DNA from: Flavobacteriales bacterium UBA5040
Lineage (GTDB): Bacteria; Bacteroidota; Bacteroidia; Flavobacteriales; Weeksellaceae
Assembly (NCBI GenBank): GCA_002415135.1
Contig: DIBY01000001.1
Span: 90,899 to 154,898 of the forward strand
Direction of reading: 5' to 3'
Length of the DNA stretch: 64,000 bases
Shown here: in pieces, positions 16,981-25,299 of the stretch
Layout of the letters: every line of letters starts with the position of its first letter
Numbering within the stretch: the first letter of the stretch is position 1
Notes under the pieces: model-generated
Seen by the model: the letters and a program-made list of their open reading frames with translations, nothing else
Database searches by the model: none
What the model was told of the DNA's origin: nothing
Position numbers and translations under genes: made by a program

Positions 16981-17122
16981 ATTTATTTTAAATCTTTCCA
17001 ATAAAGATAGAATGAGAATAAAGAGTATAATCAATAATCCATAAAGTCCAATAAAAAAAATCTTAAGTAAGATTACATTCTTAAAAAATTCACTGTATTT
17101 CTTTTTTCTAATTCTATAACTA

Positions 17123-17130
17123 TATATTTG
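17123..17130 (+). promoter_or_regulatory. -7 promoter box for the flippase gene
   Basis: TATATTTG matches TAnnTTTG and places transcription start about 12 bases before ATG 17149, supporting that start over the upstream TTG 17128. Confidence 0.5.
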
Positions 17131-17148
17131 TTTTCTTATACTTCCAGA

Positions 17149-18393
17149 ATGTTCTTCAACAAATTCAAAAGAATAAACGATAACCACATAACAACCATTT
17201 TTAAGGGAAATTTTATTTCTAAATTTGTGTTGGTAATTGGCGGTTTGGTGTTGGCCAAATATTATGGTGCTGCTGAATATGGTATCTTTGGTATTTATCT
17301 TAGTATTACGAGCATCATTAGTGTTTTACTGGGCTTTGCGCAGGAACACTTAATAATTTTAGAACCAAATGAAAAAAATATAAATAATATTTTTAGTTCT
17401 TCTTCGCTTCTTTCCGTGGGAGCGATGTTTTTTTGTTTTGGTCTGGTTTTTATCCCTTTTGAAATTCCAAAAAGCATCATAATACTAGGAATTTTCACAG
17501 GTTATCTTTCTGTTTTTACGAATAATTCCAAGTTTTTGTTAGCTAGAAAAAAACAATTTAAGACAGTATCGTTTCTTACGATGTCTGATGCTGTGATAAG
17601 TTTTCTATTCCAAGTACTTTTCGTTTTTATTAAAATAGAAAATGGTCTTGTCATCGGTAGTCTGCTAGGTTTTTTCAGTGCATTTATTGCGGCATTTTTC
17701 TTCTCAAAAAAACATTTTTCAATCCCAAACTTTAGGCTGTATTTTCAGACTGTAAAAAAGAGAATGGAACTTTTAAAATATACTTATCCATCTACTCTCA
17801 TTAATGCATTAGGGAATAATATCATGCCCATTTTAATCTCACTTTATTTTGCAAGTTCAATATTAGGCGAGTTTACATTGGCTGTAAAAATCATATCAGT
17901 TCCGCTTATGATGATTTCGTCGTCAATTGCGATGGTTTACTATCCCAAGGCTGCAGAAATTAATAATAGACAAAAAGACACAAATGAACTTTTTAAGTAT
18001 ACCAAAAAGATGAGTCTTCTAAATTTCTATTTTATTCTTATTTTATATTTTCTAATCAACCTTGTCGGAATTCCTATTTTAGAAATATTTTTTAATAAGG
18101 ACTGGGAAAGTTTAGGCCTATTTATCTTCATCATGTCTTTCGGATATCTTAGTCGAAGCCTCATAAATCCTATCTCAGACATTCTGACCATTCTTAAAAA
18201 AAATAAAATTGCATTTTATTTTAATATTTATCTTTTACTTGTAAATATTATTGCTATCTACATCGGAAGAGAAAAAGGAATTACATATTTGGTAGCGGCT
18301 TTCTCCTCAATGTTGTTCATCGGCTACGGAATTTTGTATTTTTATATCCTAACACTTTTTAAAAAAAATGAATCTAATCAAAAAATTTATTGA
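17149..18393 (+). CDS. Oligosaccharide flippase family (Wzx-like) membrane protein
   Basis: A 414-residue polytopic protein with about twelve to fourteen hydrophobic helices. The N-terminal stretch (FISKFVLVIGGLVLAKYYGAAEYGIF-like pattern) is characteristic of Wzx/MATE-type exporters that flip lipid-linked sugars across the inner membrane for O-antigen, capsule or exopolysaccharide. The frame opens at TTG 17128 but that codon lies inside the -7 box, so ATG 17149 is chosen. It overlaps the acyltransferase gene by 26 bases. No glycosyltransferases are adjacent, which is unusual for a flippase. Codons look even more AT-rich than in neighbours. Confidence 0.82.
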   Translation: MFFNKFKRINDNHITTIFKGNFISKFVLVIGGLVLAKYYGAAEYGIFGIYLSITSIISVLLGFAQEHLIILEPNEKNINNIFSSSSLLSVGAMFFCFGLVFIPFEIPKSIIILGIFTGYLSVFTNNSKFLLARKKQFKTVSFLTMSDAVISFLFQVLFVFIKIENGLVIGSLLGFFSAFIAAFFFSKKHFSIPNFRLYFQTVKKRMELLKYTYPSTLINALGNNIMPILISLYFASSILGEFTLAVKIISVPLMMISSSIAMVYYPKAAEINNRQKDTNELFKYTKKMSLLNFYFILILYFLINLVGIPILEIFFNKDWESLGLFIFIMSFGYLSRSLINPISDILTILKKNKIAFYFNIYLLLVNIIAIYIGREKGITYLVAAFSSMLFIGYGILYFYILTLFKKNESNQKIY

Positions 18394-18976
18394 GTACCAG
18401 ATTTTTAATAGAATTAATAACTTTTTCTATCCGCAGTACTACCGTCAGAAGTATGATTACTTGCTTCCACATGTACTTTTTTTCACCTACACTTTACCAC
18501 AAAAATTTCTACGTATTAATGGTGCAGTTCCCTGGCCAGTACATTTCACTTCAGAAATCAGAAATTATCCAAAAATTAAAAAAGGTATCTTGTGCGATCC
18601 AGGTGATAATCCAAATATATACATTCAGGCTAATAACGGCATTATCATTGGCAGTAATGTTGGTTTTGGAGCTGGAACTTCTCTGATCTCTTCTAATCAC
18701 AATCATGACAATCACTCTGTTCATGATAAATGCCCTCCAATCATTATTGGAAATAATGTTTTTGTCGGAACAAATTCAGTCCTTCTTCCGGGAGTTAATA
18801 TTGGTGATAATGTCGTTATTGGTGCTGGATCTGTCGTAACAAAAGACATTCCCTCCAATTCGATCGCAGTTGGAAACCCGTGTACAGTAATCAAAAAAAA
18901 AGAACCATACATGGAAGATTTTACAAAGACTATTTTCAACCGGAGAATACCCGAAAGCATCAACTTAAATTTCTAA
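18368..18976 (+). CDS. Left-handed beta-helix acyltransferase (LbH, acetyltransferase)
   Basis: A 202-residue CoA-dependent O-acyltransferase of the hexapeptide-repeat superfamily. Imperfect hexapeptides (IIIGSN, VGFGAG, IIIGNN, VFVGTN, VLLPGV, VVIGAG) run from about residue 90 to 170, with the likely catalytic His in SSNHNHD and the loop SVVTKDIPSNSIAVGNP typical of sugar O-acetyltransferases. Substrate is probably a cell-surface sugar, judged from the overlapping flippase gene. The start ATG 18368 lies 26 bases inside the flippase frame, indicating coupled translation. Confidence 0.88.
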   Translation: MNLIKKFIEYQIFNRINNFFYPQYYRQKYDYLLPHVLFFTYTLPQKFLRINGAVPWPVHFTSEIRNYPKIKKGILCDPGDNPNIYIQANNGIIIGSNVGFGAGTSLISSNHNHDNHSVHDKCPPIIIGNNVFVGTNSVLLPGVNIGDNVVIGAGSVVTKDIPSNSIAVGNPCTVIKKKEPYMEDFTKTIFNRRIPESINLNF

Positions 18977-19001
18977 AAAGTTTCGATTTCTTAGCAACAA
19001 A

Positions 19002-19031
19002 AAACCCTTTCAGTAATAACTCAAAGGGTTT
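19002..19031. terminator. Bidirectional terminator (AAACCCTTT / AAAGGGTTT)
   Basis: Nine-base stem with a 12-base loop. The longer T run is on the minus strand, serving the gene at 19053; the plus-strand acyltransferase may also stop here. Confidence 0.75.
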
Positions 19032-19052
19032 AAATATTTTTAAAGTATCTTT

Positions 19053-19544
19053 TTAGTCGATATAGATTCCCGCCCAACTTCTTCTTAAAGGCAAAAGAAA
19101 ATCGCTTAGAAATGCAACGTAGGTATTTTTCGAGAAGTCGTACACTTCAATATCTTTAGAGATCTCACCATTTCTCAATCCACTTCTAAAATCCTGAAGT
19201 TTTAAAGTTTTTACTTCACCATTTTCAACAAAAGTAGCTTTCATTCGATCGAATAAACCTAATTGGAACTCATGGTCAATTTCTTTCATAACACCTCCTA
19301 AAGCATCGATAGAACAGCCAGAAGCTACCTCTACATCTTCATCAACGCAAACAACGATGAACTGATTTTTTTCAATTTTAAAATGAGAAGAAAGCGGCTT
19401 ACCATGTGCGGCCCAAGTTGCCAAAAAATCAAATAATTTCTCGGTGACCACTTTGCTTTCTTTCGGTGTAAAAGATCTTGAAGCAGGATAAATAATGACC
19501 TTATAATCATTAGTTTCTACGATGGTTGATTCTTCTATTTTCAT
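19053..19544 (-). CDS. Conserved flavobacterial protein often labelled ABC transporter ATPase
   Basis: A 163-residue soluble protein of a family conserved next to the two Fe-S protein genes in Flavobacteriia. Databases often name it ABC transporter ATPase, but I see no Walker A (GxxxxGK[ST]), no LSGGQ signature and no Walker B, so that name is not supported. Conserved-looking segments are IYPASRSFTPKES, FDFLATWAAHG and LPLRRSWAGIYID. Located after the CCG-domain gene with about 100 bases between, including a stem-loop. Function unknown; a role linked to the Fe-S pair is inferred from context. Confidence 0.78.
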   Translation of the reverse strand: MKIEESTIVETNDYKVIIYPASRSFTPKESKVVTEKLFDFLATWAAHGKPLSSHFKIEKNQFIVVCVDEDVEVASGCSIDALGGVMKEIDHEFQLGLFDRMKATFVENGEVKTLKLQDFRSGLRNGEISKDIEVYDFSKNTYVAFLSDFLLPLRRSWAGIYID

Positions 19545-19603
19545 GTTTTTTGAATTTTTTGAAGGCTGAATTCTTGGGCCTAAAGTTTTTATTTAAACGA
19601 GAA

Positions 19604-19630
19604 AAGTAGGACTACGTCCCTCCTACTTCA
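19604..19630 (-). terminator. Stem-loop between the CCG-domain gene and the next gene
   Basis: Inverted repeat AAGTAGGA (19604-19611) / TCCTACTT (19621-19628) with a nine-base loop. The T run on the minus strand is short, so it may be a weak terminator or a processing/stability element. Confidence 0.4.
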
Positions 19631-19648
19631 GACCTTTTTCTTACTTCC

Positions 19649-20431
19649 TTATAAATCGTCAGCCTCTGCTAACAGTTCTGCAATATCTTTTACGGAAACT
19701 TCTTCTTTGTTGAAATGCTTTACACCATCGGTGATCATGGTATTACAGAAAGGACAACCCGTTGCGATGATGTTCGGACTCTCACTCAAAGCTTCTTCCG
19801 TTCTTTCGATATTGATGTCTTTATCTCCTGGTTCTGGCTCTTTGAACATTTGCGCTCCACCTGCACCACAACATAATCCGTTGGACTTGCAACGTTTCAT
19901 TTCTACCAGTTCTGCATCTAATTTTTGCAGAAGTTGTCTTGGAGCTTCATATTCGCCATTTCCGCGTCCGAGATAACAAGGATCATGGAAGATAATTTTT
20001 TTACCTTTAAAAGTTCCACCTTCAATTTTGAGGCGACCTTCTTCCATTAATTTTTTAAGAAACTGGGTGTGATGAAGAACTTCATAATTTCCACCTAATC
20101 CTGGATATTCATTTTTAATGATATTAAAACAATGTGGACAAGCAGTTACAATTTTCTTAACGCCATATCCGTTCATGATCTCAATATTGGTATGCGCCAT
20201 CATCTGAAACACAAATTCATTTCCAGCGCGTTTTGCAGGATCACCATTACAAGATTCCTCTTGACCCAAAACGGCAAATTCCACTCCTACTTTATGTAAA
20301 ATTTTACAAAGTGCTTTGGTAATTTTTTTTGCTCGATCGTCGAAACTCCCGGCGCATCCTACAAAGAAGAGTACTTCGGGCATTTTTCCTTCGGCAGCAT
20401 ATTCTGCCATTGTTTTTATCGTGAAATCCAT
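19649..20431 (-). CDS. (Fe-S)-binding protein with CCG domains
   Basis: A 260-residue protein of the CCG-domain family (HdrB, GlpC and LutA C-terminal parts). The second CCG-type motif CCGAGGAQMF is clear; others are FFVGCAGSFDD near the N-terminus, ACPHCFNII and TGCPFCNTMI. Such domains bind a noncubane or [4Fe-4S] cluster and take part in thiol/disulfide or quinone-linked electron transfer. It is 71 bases downstream of a membrane-anchored ferredoxin-type protein, and together they resemble a split HdrDE/GlpC-like module. The physiological electron donor is unknown. Confidence 0.88.
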   Translation of the reverse strand: MDFTIKTMAEYAAEGKMPEVLFFVGCAGSFDDRAKKITKALCKILHKVGVEFAVLGQEESCNGDPAKRAGNEFVFQMMAHTNIEIMNGYGVKKIVTACPHCFNIIKNEYPGLGGNYEVLHHTQFLKKLMEEGRLKIEGGTFKGKKIIFHDPCYLGRGNGEYEAPRQLLQKLDAELVEMKRCKSNGLCCGAGGAQMFKEPEPGDKDINIERTEEALSESPNIIATGCPFCNTMITDGVKHFNKEEVSVKDIAELLAEADDL

Positions 20432-20502
20432 TCTTAAAATTATGAAAATATTAATGTGGCAATTCTAATTATTGACCCATTATTAAATTAGTAGTTTATT
20501 CC

Positions 20503-21831
20503 TTAATCTTTTGCCCAGTTCAAGCGATCTGCCTGATTGTACTGCCAAGGCGCGGCATTATTTTCAATATTGGTCATCATTTGATTCAACTCCTGTGGTG
20601 CAGCAGACTGCTCCATCACCAAGAATCTACGCATTTCAACAATGATTGAAAGTGGATCAATCAAAATCGGACAAGCTTCTACACAAGCGTTACAAGTGGT
20701 ACAGGCCCAAAGTTCTTCTCTTAGAATATGATCGTCTAATAACTTTTTGCCGTCATCTACGAATTTTCCATTTTTATTGATGTTCTTTCCAACTTCCTCC
20801 ATTCTGTCACGCGTATCCATCATGATTTTCCGTGGAGACAATTTTTTACCGGTAATATTTGCTGGACAAACCGCAGTACAACGACCACATTCCGTACAGG
20901 AATAAGCGTTGAGTAATTGAACTTGACTCAAGTCAAAGATATCACTCGCACCAAATTTATCTGGAACAGCATTAGGATCAGCTTCTGGCTGCGCTGCGTA
21001 AGGATCAGCATTTGGATCCATCATCAATTTAATTTCAGCCGTAACGGAAGCTAAATTGTTGAACTTTCCTTTTGGATCTAAATTAGCGTACCACGTATTC
21101 GGGAAAGCCAAAATAATATGAAGATGTTTTGAATAATAAAGATAATTCATGAAGAACAGAATCCCAATAAAGTGAAACCACCACGCTCCTCTTTCTGTTA
21201 TTTCTAAAGCTGAATCTCCAAAATTTTGGAAAATCGGACCTAATATATTTGCCGAAACTGGAAAACTGCCATGAGCTAAAAGAAGATCTCTCTGCTGTAA
21301 AACCCAATCTGCCCCATTCATGCTAAAGAATGCCAACATTAAAGCAAACTCAATGATCAAGATCCAGTTCGCATCGTTTTTTGGCCACCCAAAAAGCTCC
21401 TTCATTTGAAAACGTTTGATGCCGTAGAAATTTCTTCTGATAAAGAAAACTACCACTGCAATCACAACGAGTAAAGCTAAAATTTCTAAGGTCGCAGTGA
21501 AAGCACCGTATAATCCATTACCGAAAATACTGGCTAAAAATCGGTGGGTTCCGAAGATTCCATCAACGATAATTTCAAGAAGTTCAATATTAATAATGAC
21601 AAATCCAACGTAAACAATCACATGAAAAAATCCAGCAACTGGTCTTTTTCCCATTTTACTTTGGCCGAGCGCAACTTTCGCCATGGTTTCCCAGCGTTTT
21701 GGCTTTTGGTCAGAACGATTGCTCTCTTTACCTAGCTGAATGTTTCGGTAGATTTCCTTCAAACTTTTAAAGAAAAGTCCAAACCCTACAACAAGGGCGA
21801 TAAAGAAAATAATATTGTCAATATACTGCAT
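20503..21831 (-). CDS. Membrane (Fe-S)-binding protein, HdrE/HdrD- or GlpC-like
   Basis: A 442-residue protein with about five membrane helices (about 5-22, 68-90, 105-135, 155-175, 225-245) resembling a nitrate-reductase-gamma-like quinone-interacting domain, then a ferredoxin-type dicluster domain with CTECGRCTAVCP and CTTCNACVEACP. It probably passes electrons between menaquinone and the CCG protein encoded downstream. The start ATG 21831 lies 11 bases after the MCE gene stop, so the two are cotranscribed. This gene order (MCE, Fe-S, CCG, small protein) is, to my knowledge, common in Flavobacteriia. Confidence 0.88.
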   Translation of the reverse strand: MQYIDNIIFFIALVVGFGLFFKSLKEIYRNIQLGKESNRSDQKPKRWETMAKVALGQSKMGKRPVAGFFHVIVYVGFVIINIELLEIIVDGIFGTHRFLASIFGNGLYGAFTATLEILALLVVIAVVVFFIRRNFYGIKRFQMKELFGWPKNDANWILIIEFALMLAFFSMNGADWVLQQRDLLLAHGSFPVSANILGPIFQNFGDSALEITERGAWWFHFIGILFFMNYLYYSKHLHIILAFPNTWYANLDPKGKFNNLASVTAEIKLMMDPNADPYAAQPEADPNAVPDKFGASDIFDLSQVQLLNAYSCTECGRCTAVCPANITGKKLSPRKIMMDTRDRMEEVGKNINKNGKFVDDGKKLLDDHILREELWACTTCNACVEACPILIDPLSIIVEMRRFLVMEQSAAPQELNQMMTNIENNAAPWQYNQADRLNWAKD

Positions 21832-21842
21832 ATTGAATGGTT

Positions 21843-22793
21843 TTAGTCTTTGTTATTCTTACCGAAAACTGAGAAATTCAGATATTTTTTCGGATTTGCT
21901 TTTAAATCTTCAACCAATTTATTCATATTATTGGCAGTTTCATTTAGATTATTGTAAAGTTGCTCATCTTTGGTGAGTTTACCAAGACTTCCTTCCCCGT
22001 TTTGTATGCCAGAGATAACACCGTTCAATTTATCGGCAGTAAGACTTAACTTATCAATGGTATTATTTAATTTTTGAACATCAACCTCATCTGCAACACG
22101 ACCATATTTATCAATGGCTGACTTCGCACTTAACGTCGCAAGATTAGCATTGTCAAGAACTTTCTGCACTCGTGGATCATTGTTTGCCAATAGCGCATTG
22201 GTTTGCCGGGATGTTCCCTCAAATGATGCAACAGTTCTATTTAGATTATTTAGTAGCGCAGCGATCTCTGCACGGTTTTGATCGTCAAATAACTTATTGG
22301 CGTTATTGGTTAAAGAATCTACTCTTTTCAAAACAACCTGTAGCTGATCTTTCACGGGACCAACTTGAGAAGAAATATTATTCAACATCGAAAGTTGAAA
22401 TTCTCCAGACAGCGTATCACCATCTTTTGCCATTGGTTGTCCGTATGCGAGATTCACTCGCATTTCTTTACCAGACATCAATCCCGGCTCAAAAATTTCT
22501 ATTTTAGATTGTTTAGAAAACTGAAAATTATCGTCAACAATAATTTTTACAACAAAATGTATTTTCCCATCTTTTTCAGTTACCGGTATGATATTATCAA
22601 CCTGCCCAACTCTTAAACCATTGATAGAAACTGGATTTGAAGCTGCTAAACCTTCAACATTATCAAATTTTGCATAAAAGATATTATCCGTTGTGAAAAG
22701 GCTTTTACCCTTCATAAACTGGAATAAAAATACGAATCCGATAATTGCTAAAAGTGCGATTAGACCTGCTTTTATTTCTTTTGTGAATTTCAC
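21843..22793 (-). CDS. MCE (MlaD) family lipid-transport protein
   Basis: A 316-residue periplasmic protein anchored by one N-terminal helix (about 8-25) with a single MCE domain (about 35-115; FDNVEGLAASNPVSINGLRVG). MCE proteins form hexameric rings that shuttle phospholipids with MlaEF-type ABC transporters. The C-terminal part is a predicted helical/coiled region. The frame opens at TTG 22817, but that codon overlaps a -7 box; GTG 22793 gives the family-like start KFTKEIKAGLIALLAIIGF and is preferred. The permease and ATPase genes (mlaE, mlaF) lie 15 kb away on the other strand. Confidence 0.88.
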   Translation of the reverse strand: MKFTKEIKAGLIALLAIIGFVFLFQFMKGKSLFTTDNIFYAKFDNVEGLAASNPVSINGLRVGQVDNIIPVTEKDGKIHFVVKIIVDDNFQFSKQSKIEIFEPGLMSGKEMRVNLAYGQPMAKDGDTLSGEFQLSMLNNISSQVGPVKDQLQVVLKRVDSLTNNANKLFDDQNRAEIAALLNNLNRTVASFEGTSRQTNALLANNDPRVQKVLDNANLATLSAKSAIDKYGRVADEVDVQKLNNTIDKLSLTADKLNGVISGIQNGEGSLGKLTKDEQLYNNLNETANNMNKLVEDLKANPKKYLNFSVFGKNNKD

Positions 22794-22814
22794 TTTTCTT
22801 AAATTTTTAGTGGA

Positions 22815-22822
22815 CAAATATA
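22815..22822 (-). promoter_or_regulatory. -7 promoter box for the MCE gene unit
   Basis: Minus-strand TATATTTG matches TAnnTTTG. It overlaps the outermost TTG start (22817) and gives a leader of about 15 bases before GTG 22793. Confidence 0.5.
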
Positions 22823-22867
22823 ATACATTTTAAATAAACTGATTGTAAAAGGTATTGAATAGGGCAC

Positions 22868-22896
22868 AAAAAAAAGCGGCTTTTAAAAGTCGCTTT
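22868..22896 (-). terminator. Terminator of the peptidylprolyl isomerase gene
   Basis: Stem AAAGCGGCTTTT / AAAAGTCGCTTT (one G-T pair) followed on the minus strand by eight T residues. Confidence 0.85.
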
Positions 22897-22918
22897 ATCA
22901 ATTATTTTATATAAAAAT

Positions 22919-25063
22919 TTACTGTTGTGAAACTTGATTGTAAATTTCTATTCTGTAATCTTTAATTTTCGCATTGTCCTGTAAGCTTTTCAATAACGCC
23001 TGACCAAACTGTTGAGAGTTTTGTCCTGCGATCGCTTCAGTCATTTGTTTAAGGTCTCCCGGTTGTTTGTTAGTTGTTTCTGATTTTTTCAGAACTACAT
23101 AAACTCCAGTCATTCCTTCAACAGGATTAGACAATTTATTTTTAGCAACTCCAAATGCAGCTCCAGCAACTCTCGGCTCCATTGCACCGTTAACTTGTGG
23201 ATTCAACATATTCACTTGTGCAGACTGTTTTGTCACACTGAATAGTTTTGCGATCTGATCTAAACTGGTCGCTTTTGCAGCAGTAATTTTATCGGTAATC
23301 TGCTTAGCCATCAATTTATTTTTCACGATCGGTTCTATTTGACCTCTTACTGCTTCTGGATCTGCAGCTCCTGCATCCTGTACACCATTAACAAAAGCAA
23401 CAATTCTGTCACCCGTTCCGTCTACAGTGAAAATATCCGTATCTCCTTTGTTTCTTTTCTTATTAAAAGCCCACGCAATAACGTCTTCATCTTTGTCAGT
23501 TCCTAGACCAGGAATTTGACCCTGGAATCTACCAACCTCAGTTGGATTAGAGAAATTATAGTTGCTTTTTTTAGCAAGATTTGCAAATTCGTTGAAGCTC
23601 TTTCCTTGAACTTGCTGAATAAACTTAGTCGCTTTTGTATAAACTTCATTTTCTGTTTTATCAGATGCTTTAATTGCTTTCACAAGGTTCGCAACCTTGT
23701 AAGTCATTGCTCCTGATTTCTTATCTTCAATATTGATGATATGGTAACCGTATTGAGTTTCTACAACCTGAGTTGCTCCTTTACCATTATTCGCTAAGAA
23801 ACTTAAGTATTCTGGTACAAATGGTGTTGCAGGGGTTGTCCAACCTACGCTCCCACCTTGTGAGGCAGAACCTGGATCTGATGAATATTTTAAGAACTCT
23901 GTAAATTTACTTGGATCTGCTTTTACAACAGCGCCAATTGAATCTGCTAACTTCTTAGCATCATCTTTAGTTCTTGTCGCATCGCCACCTGCTTGATTCC
24001 CTTTGTAAGAAACTAAGATATGACGTGATAAGGTAGAGTCAGATGGTTTTTTATCTAATACTTTAGAAACAACATAAAAGTTTTGTTCTTTGTAAGGTCC
24101 AAAAGTAGTTCCCACACTTGCTGTCGCAACTTTGTCTTTAATTGCCATTGGCAACTGATCTTGTGAAAAATACGTTGGGTTAAATGGTAAATCAGAATTC
24201 AAAGCAATAAACATAGAATCGTTTGTTGTATTTTGAAAACTTTCTTTTCCACTCATATCACTTCCTTGAGTGAATAATTTGTTGATCTCTGCCTGAGAAG
24301 CAGTATCATCTTCTGTACTTGGAGCCGCTGGGAAATAAACAATTCCTAAATTTCTGCTTGCATCTCTTTTGAACATGATTGGATGTTTCTTGATGTAGTC
24401 AGCCAAATCATTGGTAGTTACTTTAACCGGATTTTTTTGATCATACGCTACGTAATCAATTTTTACAAAATCAATATCTGCCAGCTGATCTCTTTCTTTC
24501 ATGATTTCTTCAGCTTCTTTTTTGCTTACCGTAATCCCAGTGGTTACATTTGCAAAAAGCTGTCTTGCCATCATTCTGTACTCGATCGATTTTCTTGTTT
24601 TCAACCAGTTGTTGTATTGTTCAACGTTGGTTCCTTTCATTTGTTCAACCTGACCTTTCAATTCCTGTACTTTGAAATTGCCTTTCTCGTCGAATAATTC
24701 TTTATTCTGTGCAAACATAGGATCAAACTGCAGTTGATTCCAGAACATGTCTTCTGTTAAAGTCAGACCCATTTTTTCAAACTGTTGCTTGATGAGTTTA
24801 GACTGTACCAACATTTGCCAAGTCTGCTCTTCTAACCCTTTTGTAGGTTGTCCTTGCTGCTGAGCCTGTTGCTGAAGCATGAAAAGTTGATCATCGAAAT
24901 CTTCTTTCGTAATCTCATCTCCATTTACTTTACCGTAAACACCTGGTTCTGCGCCAAATAGCTTTTCAAGACTATCGGGATTCACTACGAAAGCCAACAT
25001 TGCTACTGCAATAATCCCCATCAAAAGCCAAGGTCTGTTTCTTATTTGTCCTAAAATTGCCAT
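22919..25063 (-). CDS. PpiD/SurA-type peptidylprolyl isomerase, membrane anchored
   Basis: A 714-residue periplasmic folding factor. One N-terminal helix (about 12-28) anchors it; a SurA_N-type helical region (about 40-200; KVNGDEITKEDFDDQLFML) is followed by a parvulin rotamase domain at about 340-450 (SRHILVSYKG ... VVETQYGYHIINIED), and a helical C-terminal region. Such proteins assist folding of secreted and outer-membrane proteins. Monocistronic, divergent from lon with 236 bases between. A second rotamase-like region may lie around 520-620 but lacks clear motifs. Confidence 0.93.
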   Translation of the reverse strand: MAILGQIRNRPWLLMGIIAVAMLAFVVNPDSLEKLFGAEPGVYGKVNGDEITKEDFDDQLFMLQQQAQQQGQPTKGLEEQTWQMLVQSKLIKQQFEKMGLTLTEDMFWNQLQFDPMFAQNKELFDEKGNFKVQELKGQVEQMKGTNVEQYNNWLKTRKSIEYRMMARQLFANVTTGITVSKKEAEEIMKERDQLADIDFVKIDYVAYDQKNPVKVTTNDLADYIKKHPIMFKRDASRNLGIVYFPAAPSTEDDTASQAEINKLFTQGSDMSGKESFQNTTNDSMFIALNSDLPFNPTYFSQDQLPMAIKDKVATASVGTTFGPYKEQNFYVVSKVLDKKPSDSTLSRHILVSYKGNQAGGDATRTKDDAKKLADSIGAVVKADPSKFTEFLKYSSDPGSASQGGSVGWTTPATPFVPEYLSFLANNGKGATQVVETQYGYHIINIEDKKSGAMTYKVANLVKAIKASDKTENEVYTKATKFIQQVQGKSFNEFANLAKKSNYNFSNPTEVGRFQGQIPGLGTDKDEDVIAWAFNKKRNKGDTDIFTVDGTGDRIVAFVNGVQDAGAADPEAVRGQIEPIVKNKLMAKQITDKITAAKATSLDQIAKLFSVTKQSAQVNMLNPQVNGAMEPRVAGAAFGVAKNKLSNPVEGMTGVYVVLKKSETTNKQPGDLKQMTEAIAGQNSQQFGQALLKSLQDNAKIKDYRIEIYNQVSQQ

Positions 25064-25272
25064 CTTTTTTGTATAATTTTATCAGTTTGCGAAAATACAC
25101 ATTTTTAACAGATTAGAAAAAAAATTGTCTACTTATTTAAATCCATCCTGCTTACTGCGGTAAATTTGTCTAAAATTTTGCTTGGCATAATGCTTGTGAA
25201 ATTATACAGACCCTATTAATACCCGTACTTTTCAACGAGAAAACTGGTAAACACCTTTAATGATCTATAAAA

Positions 25273-25289
25273 AATGACAATTTGTCATT
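25273..25289. promoter_or_regulatory. 17-bp palindrome upstream of lon
   Basis: AATGACAA-T-TTGTCATT: eight-base perfect arms around one central base, ending 10 bases before the lon ATG. Position between a presumed promoter and the start codon fits an operator. The cognate regulator is unknown. Confidence 0.5.
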
Positions 25290-25299
25290 ATCCTATATT

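Noticed and set aside
16912..17187. Minus-strand frame of 91 codons between the lipoprotein and the flippase gene
   Set aside because: It overlaps the start of the plus-strand flippase gene and the lipoprotein's 5-prime end, is lysine/isoleucine-rich with no motif, and fits AT-rich intergenic noise.
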